A stretch of DNA of 64,000 bases, taken from positions 1 through 64,000 of the forward strand of contig RAZD01000009.1 in assembly GCA_003612525.1 (NCBI GenBank), written 5' to 3'. Below are positions 26,837 to 36,501 of the stretch, piece after piece (the first letter of the stretch is position 1; the number at the start of each line of letters is the position of its first letter). The position numbers and the translations under genes were made by a program. Origin of the DNA: a bacterium C-53 (GTDB lineage Bacteria; Bacillota; Clostridia; Lachnospirales; Lachnospiraceae). Below the pieces are notes generated by a model. That model was not told the DNA's origin. It did no database searches and worked only from the letters and a program-made list of their open reading frames with translations.

Positions 26837-27631
26837 TTATTCATAAAAATAGCGGACTTGCGTCCCCTTAAAATAATATTTTAATATTCTTCGATAGCTA
26901 TAGCCCTTTTTCGCCACTTCATTGGCTCCATACTGGCTCATTCCGAGCCCGTGGCCGACGCCCCTTGTCAGAATGACTCTCTTTCCGTATTTTTCAGCTA
27001 TCGAAAAGTCGGCGGACGGAAGCGATAATCTCTTTCTGAACTCCTCTCCCGTAATTTCCTCCTCCCCATAGACCACCTTCTGTACATACCCTGAACTGTC
27101 CCTGTCAACAACCGTAATATTTTGTCCCGACTCTTCCTCCGTCAGGTTCTCATAATAACCGCACTCTTTATCCCAGCTGCTGTCAACCGCCTGCAAATAA
27201 GGAATATCCTCACCGGTCGCTTCCGCCGAAGATCTTGTCCTCCCTGTACTCAATGCATGGTATGCCGGCCTTGTAAGTTCATCCTTATAAAAAAGAACCT
27301 CACCGGTCGTGGCCTCCACCGCTTTTGCGTATACGGTATCCCATTCTTTCCGAATCGAGAGCTTCAGCTTTTCGGCAGCTTCCTTTGCATCTTTTTCATC
27401 ACTTCCAACAATCAATGTTCTGAGAATGACTGCCTGCGCTTTCAGCGTTTCCTCCTCATAAACCGACGGAATCGTAGCGGCAAGAATTCCCGGAAGCAGC
27501 AGCTCCACCTCATTCTCTGCACCGGAATTCTCCGCCACAACACTGCTTCCTTTCATGCTTATAGTTATAATAAGTGGCAGTAATAAAATAATTACTGCCA
27601 CTGAAAATAAATTTTTTATTTTTGTTCCCAT
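26837..27631 (-). CDS. spoIID: Stage II sporulation protein D (peptidoglycan lytic transglycosylase)
   Basis: SpoIID cleaves peptidoglycan during engulfment. The 264-aa protein has an N-terminal membrane anchor (about 8-27). The catalytic region YEEETLKAQAVILRT (about residue 57) holds the Glu-rich active-site motif. DKECGYYENLTEEES with the zinc cysteine and the C-terminal GVGHGLGMSQYGANEVA segment complete the family signature. It is followed 61 bases later by spoIIQ. A 16-bp palindrome (27629-27644) spans the start codon, and no standard ribosome binding site precedes it; a six-codon reading frame at 27633-27653 with AAGAAGG upstream ends one base before this ATG. Confidence 0.93.
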   Translation of the reverse strand: MGTKIKNLFSVAVIILLLPLIITISMKGSSVVAENSGAENEVELLLPGILAATIPSVYEEETLKAQAVILRTLIVGSDEKDAKEAAEKLKLSIRKEWDTVYAKAVEATTGEVLFYKDELTRPAYHALSTGRTRSSAEATGEDIPYLQAVDSSWDKECGYYENLTEEESGQNITVVDRDSSGYVQKVVYGEEEITGEEFRKRLSLPSADFSIAEKYGKRVILTRGVGHGLGMSQYGANEVAKKGYSYRRILKYYFKGTQVRYFYE

Positions 27632-27669
27632 ATCATATGATATGATGGGACATGCAAAAATATACCTTC

Positions 27670-29958
27670 TTATATTCTGTTATAATTGATCAGGCATCCT
27701 TTCAATATTATGCTTCTCTCATCATCCGTAAGTTCGCCCAGTTTCAACACAAACTCTTTCAGACCATCTTCCTTTACGACGTATGCCGAAATCTCTGATT
27801 TTTTCTCCTCCACAGCCTTTCGGATGTCTGGGATAAAAATATAATCAAGATTATGAAACGGCAGATCTTCCGTATCAATCAGAAAAGGAAGCATTCCCCA
27901 GTTAATCAGGTTGGAACGATATCTCTTTGTCGCATACTCATTTGCGATATTTGCCCATCCGCCAAGCACCTTCTGGCATGACGCCGCCTGTTCTCTTGCC
28001 GAACCGTCTCCGGGCTTAACGGCAAAGATTGTGCTTCCGATACCAATGTTCTCGTGATTTATCTCCGGAAATCTTTCCTTAATCCTGTCCATAACAGGTC
28101 TGATTTCCCCGTTCACCTGGCATGGATGTTCTCCTGCTATCCTTGCCTTTTCCATTGCCTGAACTTCTTTTGCACGTCCTACATATTCCGGATCTTTTCT
28201 TGAGAGCGTAAACTCAGCAAGTCCAAGCGGGTTAGAACGGTACGACGAAGTCTCACCGGAAGGAATCAGTTCATCTGTTGTTGTAACCGGGTCATGAATC
28301 TCAGAAACCACTTTTAAAACAAGGTTCTCTGTCAACTCGCTCATCTGAGGCCAGTCTTTAATATTCGGCCCGAATTTAATCTCTGCATTCGGATCCGCTT
28401 TCCCCTTGCTGTCAAATACACGATTCTCATAAATAGAGCTGTCAAAATAATATTTATACTTTTTCAAATCAGCATCCACATCCGTTGCCGCTGTAAGGAA
28501 TCCCTGATTTGCTGCCGTCGCCGCAATGGAACGTGCATCCATCAATGCAACGGAAGCAATCTGCCCATTCTGAAGCTTTGAACCTTCACGATTCGGGAAG
28601 TTTCTCGTAGAATGGCGAATACTGAAAGAATGATTCGCCGGCGTATCCCCTGCGCCGAAGCAGGGACCACAGAACGCTGTCTTCAAAATAGCGCCTGTTC
28701 CCAAAAGAGCCGCCGCCGCTCCATTCTTCATCAACTCCATGTAAATCGGCGTAGACGCCGGATATATGCTTAATGTAAACTCATCATTTCCTATATATTT
28801 CCCTTTTAAAATATCAGCCGCCGCACAGATATTCTCAAATCCACCGCCTGCACAGCCCGCAATAATTCCCTGATCTACATAAAGCTTTCCATCCCGTACT
28901 TTATCTTTAAGACTATAGGCAACCTGTCCGTCTAGGCTGACCTTTGCCCGCTCCTCCACATCATGCAGTATGTCGTCAAGATTCGCATTTACTTCCTCAA
29001 TCGTGTACGTATTGCTTGGATGAAACGGCATGGCAATCATAGGCTTAACCGCGCCTAAGTCAATCTCTATCATTCCATCATAATAGCAGACTTCTGCCGG
29101 ATTCAACTCGGCATAATCCTCGCTTCTTCCATGAATATCATAGAAATCTTTTATTTCCTGATCTGTCTTCCAGATTGAAGACAGGCAGGTGGTCTCCGTC
29201 GTCATAACATCAATTCCGATACGGAAGTCAGCGCTTAAATGTTCAATTCCCGGCCCGACGAATTCGAGGACTTTGTTTTTCACATATCCATTCGCAAACA
29301 CAGCGCCAATCAGAGCCAGCGCCACATCCTGCGGTCCGACTCCTTTTACAGGTTTTCCTGTCAGATATACACCGACCACTCCCGGCATATTGATATCGTA
29401 AGTCTGGTTTAAAAGCTGCTTGACAAGTTCGGGGCCTCCCTCGCCCATTGCCATAGTTCCCAGCGCACCATAGCGGGTATGGCTGTCCGACCCAAGAATC
29501 ATGCGTCCGCCGCCCGCAAGCATTTCGCGTGCAAACTGATGTATCACAGCCTGATGCGGCGGAACATAGACTCCGCCGTATTTCTTTGCACATGTGAGTC
29601 CAAACATATGATCGTCTTCATTGATTGTACCGCCAACAGCGCATAAACTGTTATGGCAGTTTGTCAGTACATAAGGAACCGGAAACATTTCAAGCCCCGA
29701 TGCCCTCGCAGTCTGAATAATCCCAACAAACGTTATGTCATGGGAGGTCAATTTATCAAATTTAATTTTAAGCTTCTCCATATTGCCGGAGATATTATGT
29801 TTTTCAAGAATACCATATGCAATGGTTCCCTTTACCGCATCTTCTTTTACAATTTCTTTTCCTGTCTTACTCTTCAGCAGCGCTCCCGCTTCCGCTCCGT
29901 CAGGAATAACTTCCATCCCCTGATAGAGATATGCGCCGCCTTCATATAACTTTACCAT
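27670..29958 (-). CDS. Aconitase-superfamily hydratase (762 aa)
   Basis: The protein belongs to the aconitase superfamily but is not standard AcnA, AcnB or LeuC. Three cluster cysteines are visible, one in [13 protein letters not shown] (about residue 380) and two in [14 protein letters not shown] (about 450). [19 protein letters not shown] (about 168) and [13 protein letters not shown] (about 475) match substrate and Fe-S motifs. The swivel domain occupies the C-terminus ([20 protein letters not shown]). It resembles the YbhJ-type hydratases of Clostridia, whose substrate is not established. It is monocistronic with a strong promoter, facing an XRE regulator gene that may control it. Confidence 0.85.
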   Translation of the reverse strand: MVKLYEGGAYLYQGMEVIPDGAEAGALLKSKTGKEIVKEDAVKGTIAYGILEKHNISGNMEKLKIKFDKLTSHDITFVGIIQTARASGLEMFPVPYVLTNCHNSLCAVGGTINEDDHMFGLTCAKKYGGVYVPPHQAVIHQFAREMLAGGGRMILGSDSHTRYGALGTMAMGEGGPELVKQLLNQTYDINMPGVVGVYLTGKPVKGVGPQDVALALIGAVFANGYVKNKVLEFVGPGIEHLSADFRIGIDVMTTETTCLSSIWKTDQEIKDFYDIHGRSEDYAELNPAEVCYYDGMIEIDLGAVKPMIAMPFHPSNTYTIEEVNANLDDILHDVEERAKVSLDGQVAYSLKDKVRDGKLYVDQGIIAGCAGGGFENICAAADILKGKYIGNDEFTLSIYPASTPIYMELMKNGAAAALLGTGAILKTAFCGPCFGAGDTPANHSFSIRHSTRNFPNREGSKLQNGQIASVALMDARSIAATAANQGFLTAATDVDADLKKYKYYFDSSIYENRVFDSKGKADPNAEIKFGPNIKDWPQMSELTENLVLKVVSEIHDPVTTTDELIPSGETSSYRSNPLGLAEFTLSRKDPEYVGRAKEVQAMEKARIAGEHPCQVNGEIRPVMDRIKERFPEINHENIGIGSTIFAVKPGDGSAREQAASCQKVLGGWANIANEYATKRYRSNLINWGMLPFLIDTEDLPFHNLDYIFIPDIRKAVEEKKSEISAYVVKEDGLKEFVLKLGELTDDERSIILKGCLINYNRI

Positions 29959-30000
29959 TTTATCATCGGCTCCTTCCTGTTAATCAACCGCAACTATTAA

Positions 30001-30029
30001 ATTATAAAGTAAATTATTATCATAATCAA
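30001..30029 (-). promoter_or_regulatory. Sigma-A promoter for the hydratase gene
   Basis: TTGATT (30024-30029), 17-base spacer and TATAAT (30001-30006) on the minus strand, about 42 bases before the start codon. Confidence 0.78.
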
Positions 30030-30085
30030 CCTTTTCTTCGCCAAGTATTCATGAAGTGTTTAGTATATGTAAATTTTCTTACATT

Positions 30086-30110
30086 ACAACCAAATGTTGT
30101 TTTTCACAAC
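30086..30110. promoter_or_regulatory. Phased ACAAC/GTTGT inverted repeats, candidate XRE operator
   Basis: ACAAC (30086-30090), GTTGT (30096-30100) and ACAAC (30106-30110) are separated by exactly 5 bases each. This gives two overlapping inverted repeats on a 10-base period, one face of the helix. They lie in the divergent space between the hydratase promoter and the XRE gene. Confidence 0.5.
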
Positions 30111-30203
30111 CACTTTTCAGTCATTCTTGTTACTCTCGTTCATTGTTACACTATATGATAGGAATTACTTATACTTACAGGACATTTTGGGGGGATTCTT
30201 AGC

Positions 30204-30542
30204 GTGAAAAATCTGAAAAAGTTACGAATAGAACGCAATTTAAGTCAGCAGGCTTTAGGCGATCATTTCTGTATCAGCCAACAATCCATCCACAAATATG
30301 AAAATGGTTATGCCGAACCTGATATTGAAACACTGATTGAATTTGCCGACTTCTTTCACACGTCAGTAGACTACCTGATAGGACATACGGACAACCCTAA
30401 TCCGGAAAATCTCAATCTCGAAATCACATTTTCACACAGCGATCTTCATCATCTCTACATGTATCAAAAACTTCCGCCTAAAATTAAACAGGAGATCGAC
30501 GCATTGATTAAAGCTTTTCTGGAATCGCTGCATGAACCATAA
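30204..30542 (+). CDS. XRE-family transcriptional regulator (112 aa)
   Basis: The N-terminal Cro/C1 helix-turn-helix (about 1-60) reads LRIERNLSQQALGDHFCIS then QQSIHKYENGYAEPDIETL, and continues to DYLIGHTDN. A short C-terminal region (about 70-112) ends in a helix and may dimerise. The start is GTG at 30204 behind a GGGGGG ribosome binding site. It faces the hydratase gene across a 245-base divergent region with phased inverted repeats. It may therefore control itself and the hydratase (inference). Confidence 0.9.
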   Translation: MKNLKKLRIERNLSQQALGDHFCISQQSIHKYENGYAEPDIETLIEFADFFHTSVDYLIGHTDNPNPENLNLEITFSHSDLHHLYMYQKLPPKIKQEIDALIKAFLESLHEP

Positions 30543-30566
30543 AATAAACTAATCTCTATTATATAA

Positions 30567-30602
30567 AACAGGCACGAATACATCAAGTGATTCATGCCTG
30601 TT
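30567..30602. terminator. Bidirectional terminator between XRE gene and MFS transporter
   Basis: AACAGGCA and TGCCTGTT pair with an inner GAAT/ATTC, between the convergent stops at 30542 and 30616. Confidence 0.8.
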
Positions 30603-30615
30603 TCTATAAATAATT

Positions 30616-31911
30616 TTAATTTGTTTTCTTTTTTCCGCTTCCAACCAGGAAAAAGCTGATCAACAAAGCAACTACATATAATACAATTGTGAGATAAAGC
30701 ACAGACTGGTATCCCACGGGATTAATCAGATTCCCGTGACCATCATCATCAAATGTACCTATATGATTTACAATATACGTAGCTACCTGATTGCCTGTCA
30801 ATCCGGCAAATGCCCATGCTGAAAGGGCAATACCATGAATCGCACTGATATTCTGCATTCCATAATGATCAGAAAGAAGCGTAGGAACATTACTGAAACC
30901 GCCGCCATACCCTGCATTTACCACAAACAGAAGAACAAGCACCAGAATCATATACGCAGTATTCTGACCACGGTCTGTGATTCCCTGTGTGATTATAACA
31001 AGTCCCGTTGCTGCAATCGACAATACAAAGATAATTTTATAAATTGTATTTCTGTCTTTCATGGAATCAGCCCATGCAGAAAATCCGAGACGGCCTCCGG
31101 CATTAAAAATTGCAGTTACAGAGGAAAGGATTCCTGCCATTCCCGCAAGGCCGATACATTTAATAATCATTTTTTCCTGGGAGATCAGAGCAAGTCCGCA
31201 GGTAATATTAATATAGAACATTAACCAGATTCCGATAAATACAACCGGCTTTGATTTAATGACATCAATCGCACGAGCGCCCTTTTCCTGAGAAGCAGGC
31301 TCATGCCAGCCCTCCGGTTTCGCAAGAAGCATATGTCCGATAAACATCATAATAAAGTACACAACAGCCAGAATCAGGAACATTTTATAAATGCCGCCCT
31401 CTCCCAGCGAGCTTAACATCGCCTGCATGATCGGGCTTGCAATTGCTTTTGCCGCTCCAAACCCTGCAACGGCAAGTCCGGTAGCCAGTCCCTTACGATC
31501 CTGAAACCACAGCATCAGTGTCTTTACCGGAGATAAATATCCTGTGCCAAGACCTACGCCCATGATGAAACCATAGCAGACATAAATACCAATTAAGGCC
31601 AGCACACTCCCCTTATGAGATCCGCCATACCAGATAAAGAAACCTGTTCCGGCCATTCCGGAAGCAAAACAGATAGCCGCAATCAGAGATGAACGATGAA
31701 TGTCTTTTTCCACTACATTTCCAAGAAATGCCGCTGACATGCCCAGGAAGAAAATAGCAAAACTAAACGCCCATTCGGTTGCACTCTTCGAAAATCCTAT
31801 GTACTCGCCGATTTCCTGGCTGAAAATTGACCAACAGTATACGGTACCGATACTGCAGTGCAAAAGCAGTGCGGGAATTGCCGCACGAATCCATTTGTTT
31901 TGAACCTTCAT
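30616..31911 (-). CDS. OFA-family MFS transporter (oxalate/formate antiporter-like)
   Basis: The 431-aa protein has about twelve membrane helices. The opening RAAIPALLLHCSIGTVYCWSIF, the early GFSKSATEWAFS and GLGTGYLSPVKTLMLWFQDRKG loops, and NAGYGGGFSNVPTLLSDHYG near residue 340 are typical of the oxalate:formate antiporter family. Members import or exchange small carboxylates, and the family label does not fix the substrate. It is monocistronic. An extended -10-like TGATATACT lies about 80 bases upstream. Confidence 0.9.
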   Translation of the reverse strand: MKVQNKWIRAAIPALLLHCSIGTVYCWSIFSQEIGEYIGFSKSATEWAFSFAIFFLGMSAAFLGNVVEKDIHRSSLIAAICFASGMAGTGFFIWYGGSHKGSVLALIGIYVCYGFIMGVGLGTGYLSPVKTLMLWFQDRKGLATGLAVAGFGAAKAIASPIMQAMLSSLGEGGIYKMFLILAVVYFIMMFIGHMLLAKPEGWHEPASQEKGARAIDVIKSKPVVFIGIWLMFYINITCGLALISQEKMIIKCIGLAGMAGILSSVTAIFNAGGRLGFSAWADSMKDRNTIYKIIFVLSIAATGLVIITQGITDRGQNTAYMILVLVLLFVVNAGYGGGFSNVPTLLSDHYGMQNISAIHGIALSAWAFAGLTGNQVATYIVNHIGTFDDDGHGNLINPVGYQSVLYLTIVLYVVALLISFFLVGSGKKKTN

Positions 31912-32069
31912 TTTGTTTTCCCTCTTTTCTAGATTACTTTGTAATTTGTGCGCTGCACAAAATTATAAAAATTAAATTTTTTTTAGTATATCATGAAAGG
32001 ACCATTGTTGCATAGTCAAAAATCACTTCTATCCGACAGAAAATAGAATAAAAAAGAAAAATACAAAGC

Positions 32070-32798
32070 TTACCGCCACAACCTTTCCAATTCCTCCTCC
32101 CGTCGCTTCCAGTCAGGCATCAGAATAGAAACAAAATCCCAGAAATCAACGGAATGCACCGGATAAATAAAATGAATCAGCTCATGCAGGATTTCATACT
32201 CGATACAGTATCTCGGCGCTTCTATTAATCTATTGTTGAGTGTAATGCTTCCCTGTCTTGGCTGGCACGCACCCCACCCGGATGTCATTTTCTTGATAAT
32301 AATCATTGGATAAGGAACATTGTATTTTTTCAGCCTTTGATGGAGCTCATCACAAATCTGCCTGAAAATATTTAACTCATACTCTCTCTGCCACTGTTTC
32401 ATCATCCCTTCTTTGCGATGGGAATTGTTAACATTCCTGACTCTCAGGACAATATCCAGCCCATCCATGAATACCTCTTCCTGCTTTGACTCTTCTACTC
32501 TGAGGCTCATTGTCTGCCCCAGAATATCAAATTGCTCTCCGCTGACATATTTTCTAATGGACTGCGAGGAATAACTGCTCTTCTCCTCATAATTGTCGAG
32601 CGTCGCATAAATATAATTTTGCTTCTGTACCACAAAATTATCAACCAGTTCACCCGATACTTTATCATTCGCTGAAACAAAAATCTGTCCATCCGCTTTT
32701 ATTTTCAAATTAATGTTCTTCACGGATTTCCTTGTTAAAAAATAAGTAAGCTCTCCTTTTTCGCATTGTACTGTTCGTGTCTCCGTCTTTGTATTCAT
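32070..32798 (-). CDS. YgjP/DUF45-type metal-dependent hydrolase (M48-related)
   Basis: ATG 32798 follows AAAGGAG and gives 242 aa; an upstream GTG at 32834 overlaps the sensor kinase stop (GTGA) but lacks a ribosome binding site. The C-terminal half carries the zincin motif HELIHFIYPVHSVDFWDF: HExxH plus a downstream histidine, as in the YgjP-like (WLM/M48-related) proteins. KKMTSGWGACQPRQGSITLN is the conserved strand-loop before it. The family is presumed to be a metalloprotease or nuclease-associated hydrolase without proven substrate. It ends the two-component operon. Confidence 0.88.
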   Translation of the reverse strand: MNTKTETRTVQCEKGELTYFLTRKSVKNINLKIKADGQIFVSANDKVSGELVDNFVVQKQNYIYATLDNYEEKSSYSSQSIRKYVSGEQFDILGQTMSLRVEESKQEEVFMDGLDIVLRVRNVNNSHRKEGMMKQWQREYELNIFRQICDELHQRLKKYNVPYPMIIIKKMTSGWGACQPRQGSITLNNRLIEAPRYCIEYEILHELIHFIYPVHSVDFWDFVSILMPDWKRREEELERLWR

Positions 32799-32830
32799 TC
32801 GCTTTATATCTCCTTTTGGTTCCTCTTCGC

Positions 32831-33823
32831 TCACGGCAATTCATTGCCGCACATACTGCTTCTTATGTCGTTCTCAAATGACACACAAAATTCCGTTCCC
32901 TGATTCACCTCCGATTTTACTGTCAGGCAGACGCCCAGTTTCTTTGCAATCTGGCTGGCAAGATACAGCCCGATTCCCGTCGAACACTGATCCTGACGTC
33001 CATTAAATCCTGTAAACCCCCTGTCAAAAATACGGGGAAGATCTTCTTTTCTGATGCCGATCCCCGTATCGGCAACGATTAGTTGATTCCCCTCTTTCAT
33101 ATAAATATGAACTTCTCCCCGGACCGTATATTTTGCACTATTTGAAATGATCTGTTCCATCATAATTTCGAACCATTTATCATCCGTAATCACAGAACAG
33201 GAAAACTCCTCAAAATTCATTGTAAGCTTTTTTTCTATAAAGACGACGGAATGTTTGCGGACTGCCCTTTTTACAATAGCCGAAAGCTCATGCTCCTTTA
33301 ATACGAGATCACTGTCTTCTCCCTGCAAATGCAGATAATGAAGCGCCATCTGAGCATACTGCTCAATCGCAAACAGTTCCTGTTCCATTCTGCCACGGCT
33401 CTCTCCCCGCTCCTTTGACTGTATCAAAAGCCTCATTGCCGCAATCGGTGTCTTGATCTGATGAATCCACAGAGTATAATATTCATTATTCGCCTTCTCC
33501 TGACGCCGTTTCTCTGAATACAGTTCATCCATTTCAGTTTTCAAAGCACGAAGCGCATCCTGATACTCCCTCTCAAGACGTGACTCCGGAGGCATCAGTT
33601 TCTCCAATCCTGAATCACCGCCACTCTTTGCGAATTCCCGGATGTAACGACATCTGCGATGCTGTGCACATGATCGGATTACAAAAAAAACAACATAAAA
33701 AAACGCGCATATCCTGATTCCATACAATGCTTCTTTTACCGACCCCGTAAACAGCCATGCAACAAGAACATCAATACCTGAAAACAGAAGAAAAACACAT
33801 GCCCATTTGATCTCTCTTCTCAT
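32831..33823 (-). CDS. Sensor histidine kinase, BceS-like (intramembrane-sensing)
   Basis: The 330-aa protein has two closely spaced N-terminal membrane helices (about 8-25 and 35-52) with almost no extracellular loop, the hallmark of intramembrane-sensing kinases. The phosphoacceptor is His in YYTLWIHQIKTPIAAMRLL near residue 122. The ATPase domain follows with NSAKYT (N box), VADTGIGIRKEDLPRIFDRGFTG and STGIGLYLA (G boxes). BceS kinases normally sense cell wall antibiotics through a BceAB transporter, which is absent here. Its ATG directly follows the response regulator stop. Confidence 0.93.
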   Translation of the reverse strand: MRREIKWACVFLLFSGIDVLVAWLFTGSVKEALYGIRICAFFYVVFFVIRSCAQHRRCRYIREFAKSGGDSGLEKLMPPESRLEREYQDALRALKTEMDELYSEKRRQEKANNEYYTLWIHQIKTPIAAMRLLIQSKERGESRGRMEQELFAIEQYAQMALHYLHLQGEDSDLVLKEHELSAIVKRAVRKHSVVFIEKKLTMNFEEFSCSVITDDKWFEIMMEQIISNSAKYTVRGEVHIYMKEGNQLIVADTGIGIRKEDLPRIFDRGFTGFNGRQDQCSTGIGLYLASQIAKKLGVCLTVKSEVNQGTEFCVSFENDIRSSMCGNELP

Positions 33824-34501
33824 CTAATCCCCCAATTGGTATCCTATCCCTTTTTTCGTCAGGATAAAATCTGCCAGGTGTTCCTCCTGCAGTTTTTTTC
33901 GAAGACGGGCCATATTCACGGCAAGCGTATTATCATCCACAAAGCAGTCGCCATCCCACAAATGTTTCATTATCTCTTCCCTTCGTACCGTTTCCCCTTT
34001 ATGTTCAAACAGAATCTGCAAAATACGGAATTCATTTTTCGTAAGCTCCACTTTATTTCCTTCCACCTCAAGCGATGCATTGGACAGATTCAGCAATACG
34101 CCTCTGTGCTCCAGAAGATTCGTCTGACCGGCAAACGAATAGGCTCTCCTCAGCATTGCCTGAATCTTTGCTGACAGCACATCAAAATGAAACGGTTTTG
34201 CAATAAAATCATCACCGCCCATATTCATTGCCATTACAATATTCATATTCTCACTTGCTGAAGAAAGAAAAATTACTGGCACCTTTGATACTTTTCGTAT
34301 CTCACCGCACCAGTAATATCCGTTATAAAAAGGAAGAGAAATATCTAACAATACGAGGGACGGAGACTGGTTTGTAAATTCTGTCATCACCTGGCTGAAA
34401 TCTTTTACAATTGCCGTTTCGAGATTCCACCTGGCAAGATGGTGTGCAATCTCCTCCGCAATCACCGCATCGTCTTCCACTATTAAAATTTTATAGCTCA
34501 T
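33824..34501 (-). CDS. OmpR-family response regulator, BceR-like
   Basis: The receiver domain (about 1-120) has the acidic pair in IVEDDAV, the phosphoacceptor Asp in VLLDISLP near residue 53 and the lysine of AKPFHFD near 105. The C-terminal winged helix (about 130-225) ends KLQEEHLADFILTKKGIGYQ, typical of OmpR/PhoB regulators. It is the first gene of RR-kinase-YgjP-like, with an extended -10 promoter at 34537-34545. The target genes are not evident. The heterodimeric ABC exporter immediately upstream is a candidate (inference). Confidence 0.94.
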   Translation of the reverse strand: MSYKILIVEDDAVIAEEIAHHLARWNLETAIVKDFSQVMTEFTNQSPSLVLLDISLPFYNGYYWCGEIRKVSKVPVIFLSSASENMNIVMAMNMGGDDFIAKPFHFDVLSAKIQAMLRRAYSFAGQTNLLEHRGVLLNLSNASLEVEGNKVELTKNEFRILQILFEHKGETVRREEIMKHLWDGDCFVDDNTLAVNMARLRKKLQEEHLADFILTKKGIGYQLGD

Positions 34502-34536
34502 ACTTTTTATCGTCCTTACCTGTATCGGTAAGAGAT

Positions 34537-34545
34537 ATTATAACA
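34537..34545 (-). promoter_or_regulatory. Extended -10 promoter for the two-component operon
   Basis: TGTTATAAT on the minus strand (34537-34545) lies about 36 bases before the response regulator ATG. No convincing -35 box is visible. Confidence 0.5.
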
Positions 34546-34572
34546 CAAATTTTCGGTTTTGGTTATAAACTC

Positions 34573-36501
34573 TTACGCATTTACAGCTAAGCCGGTATAA
34601 AGCTGATAATATTTTCCTTTCTGCTCAATCAGTTCATCATGTGTTCCACGTTCAATAATCCGTCCCTGTTCCAAAACCATAATACAGTCACTGTTCTTTA
34701 CGGTAGAAAGTCTGTGTGCAATGACAAAAGTCGTACGGCCTTTCATCAGCTTATCCATACCATCCTGTACGATTTTTTCCGTCCTCGTATCAATGGAACT
34801 TGTCGCCTCATCAAGTATCAGCACCGGAGGATCTGCGATCGCCGCTCTTGCGATTGCAAGAAGCTGTCTCTGTCCCTGGCTTAAATTTGCGCCATCTCCC
34901 GTCAGCTGTGTCTGGTACCCATCCGACAATTTACGGATAAAACTGTCAGCGTTTGCAAGCTTTGCCGCCGCGATAACCTCCTCATCCGTTGCGTCAAGTT
35001 TTCCGTAACGGATATTTTCCATTACCGTACCCGTAAACAGATGTGTATCCTGCAATACGATTCCCAGCGAATGGCGAAGGTCATCCTTCTTAATTTTATT
35101 AATATTGATTCCGTCATATCGGATTTTACCATCCTGAATATCATAAAATCGGTTAATCAGGTTTGTGATTGTCGTCTTCCCCGCACCTGTGGAACCTACA
35201 AATGCAATCTTCTGTCCTGGAGTTGCAAAAAGCTTTACATTATGCAGAACCATCTTCTCATCCGTATATCCAAAATCAACATCATTAAATACGACATCCC
35301 CTTTTAATTCAACATACGTTGTCGTTCTGTCCGCCTTGTGATAATGTTTCCAGGCCCAGATTCCGGTACGCTCCTGCGTCTCCGTCAGCATCCTGCCTGT
35401 TTTTCTTGCATTGACAAGCGTCACATATCCCTCGTCTGTCTCAGGCTGTTCATCAAGCAGCTGGAAGATTCTCTCTGCTCCGGCAAGCGCCATAATAATA
35501 CTGTTGAACTGCTGGCTGACCTGATTGATTGGCATATTAAAGCTTTTATTGAAGGAAAGGAAGCTTGCAAGACTGCCGAGTGTGAACCCGCCGACTCCGT
35601 TCAGTGCGAGCGCACCACCCATCATAGCGCAGATTACATAACTGATATTTCCGATCTGCGCATTTACCGGCATCAGAACATTGGCAAACTTATTCGCATT
35701 ATTTGCACTCTCAAAAAGCCGATTATTCAGCTCGTCAAATTTCCGAATGCTCTCTTCCTCATGGCAGAATACCTTGACCACTTTCTGCCCCTCCATCATC
35801 TCCTCGATATAACCGTTCAAAGCTCCGATATCTTTCTGCTGCGCCACAAAATATCTGCCGGACTGCCCCGCCAGCTTTTTCGTCGTATACAACATGATGC
35901 CTACCATCAAAAGTGTCACGACCGTCAACGGAATATTCAGAACAATCATACTGATCAATACACTCACAATTGTGATCGCACTCGAAAGCATCTGAGGAAT
36001 GCTCTGACTGATCATCTGGCGCAGCGTATCAATGTCATTCGTATAGACAGACATAATATCACCATGCGCATGTGTATCAAAATATTTAATCGGAAGCCCT
36101 TCCATATGAGTGAACATATCGTCTCTTAAATGTTTTAAAGTTCCCTGGCTGACATTCACCATAATACGCACATACATATAAGAAGATGCTATACCCATAA
36201 GATAAATCAGCGCTACCTGTCCGATCGCCCGTGCCAGTCCTGAAAAATCCGGATTGGACGCAGACATCATCGGAATAATATAATCATCAATAAGCGTCTG
36301 CATAAATAATGTACCCCGCACACTTGCGAGAACGCTTATAATGATCCCAATCACCACAAGAACATAGTGAGGCGCATAGTATCTCAGAACATATTTCGCT
36401 ATCCGTCCAAAGATCTTTCCCGGGTTCTCCACTCCGGGTTTCATTCCACGCATTCCCTTTCCATGCGGTCCGTGGACAACCTTTGCATTTGCACCTGCCA
36501 T
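34573..36501 (-). CDS. ABC exporter half-transporter, second subunit (canonical ATPase site)
   Basis: The 642-aa protein has a six-helix type IV transporter domain (about 30-340) and an ATPase domain (about 390-640). Walker A is GSTGAGKTT, Walker B ILDEATSS with the catalytic Glu, and the H-loop IAHRLSTV, all intact. The signature is LSQGQ rather than LSGGQ. The first subunit lies upstream, with TAATG stop/start overlap. The two form a heterodimeric multidrug or lipid-type exporter (LmrCD/BmrCD-like) with one degenerate nucleotide site. A Gly/Lys/His-rich N-terminus (about 1-25) precedes the first helix. Confidence 0.93.
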   Translation of the reverse strand: MAGANAKVVHGPHGKGMRGMKPGVENPGKIFGRIAKYVLRYYAPHYVLVVIGIIISVLASVRGTLFMQTLIDDYIIPMMSASNPDFSGLARAIGQVALIYLMGIASSYMYVRIMVNVSQGTLKHLRDDMFTHMEGLPIKYFDTHAHGDIMSVYTNDIDTLRQMISQSIPQMLSSAITIVSVLISMIVLNIPLTVVTLLMVGIMLYTTKKLAGQSGRYFVAQQKDIGALNGYIEEMMEGQKVVKVFCHEEESIRKFDELNNRLFESANNANKFANVLMPVNAQIGNISYVICAMMGGALALNGVGGFTLGSLASFLSFNKSFNMPINQVSQQFNSIIMALAGAERIFQLLDEQPETDEGYVTLVNARKTGRMLTETQERTGIWAWKHYHKADRTTTYVELKGDVVFNDVDFGYTDEKMVLHNVKLFATPGQKIAFVGSTGAGKTTITNLINRFYDIQDGKIRYDGININKIKKDDLRHSLGIVLQDTHLFTGTVMENIRYGKLDATDEEVIAAAKLANADSFIRKLSDGYQTQLTGDGANLSQGQRQLLAIARAAIADPPVLILDEATSSIDTRTEKIVQDGMDKLMKGRTTFVIAHRLSTVKNSDCIMVLEQGRIIERGTHDELIEQKGKYYQLYTGLAVNA

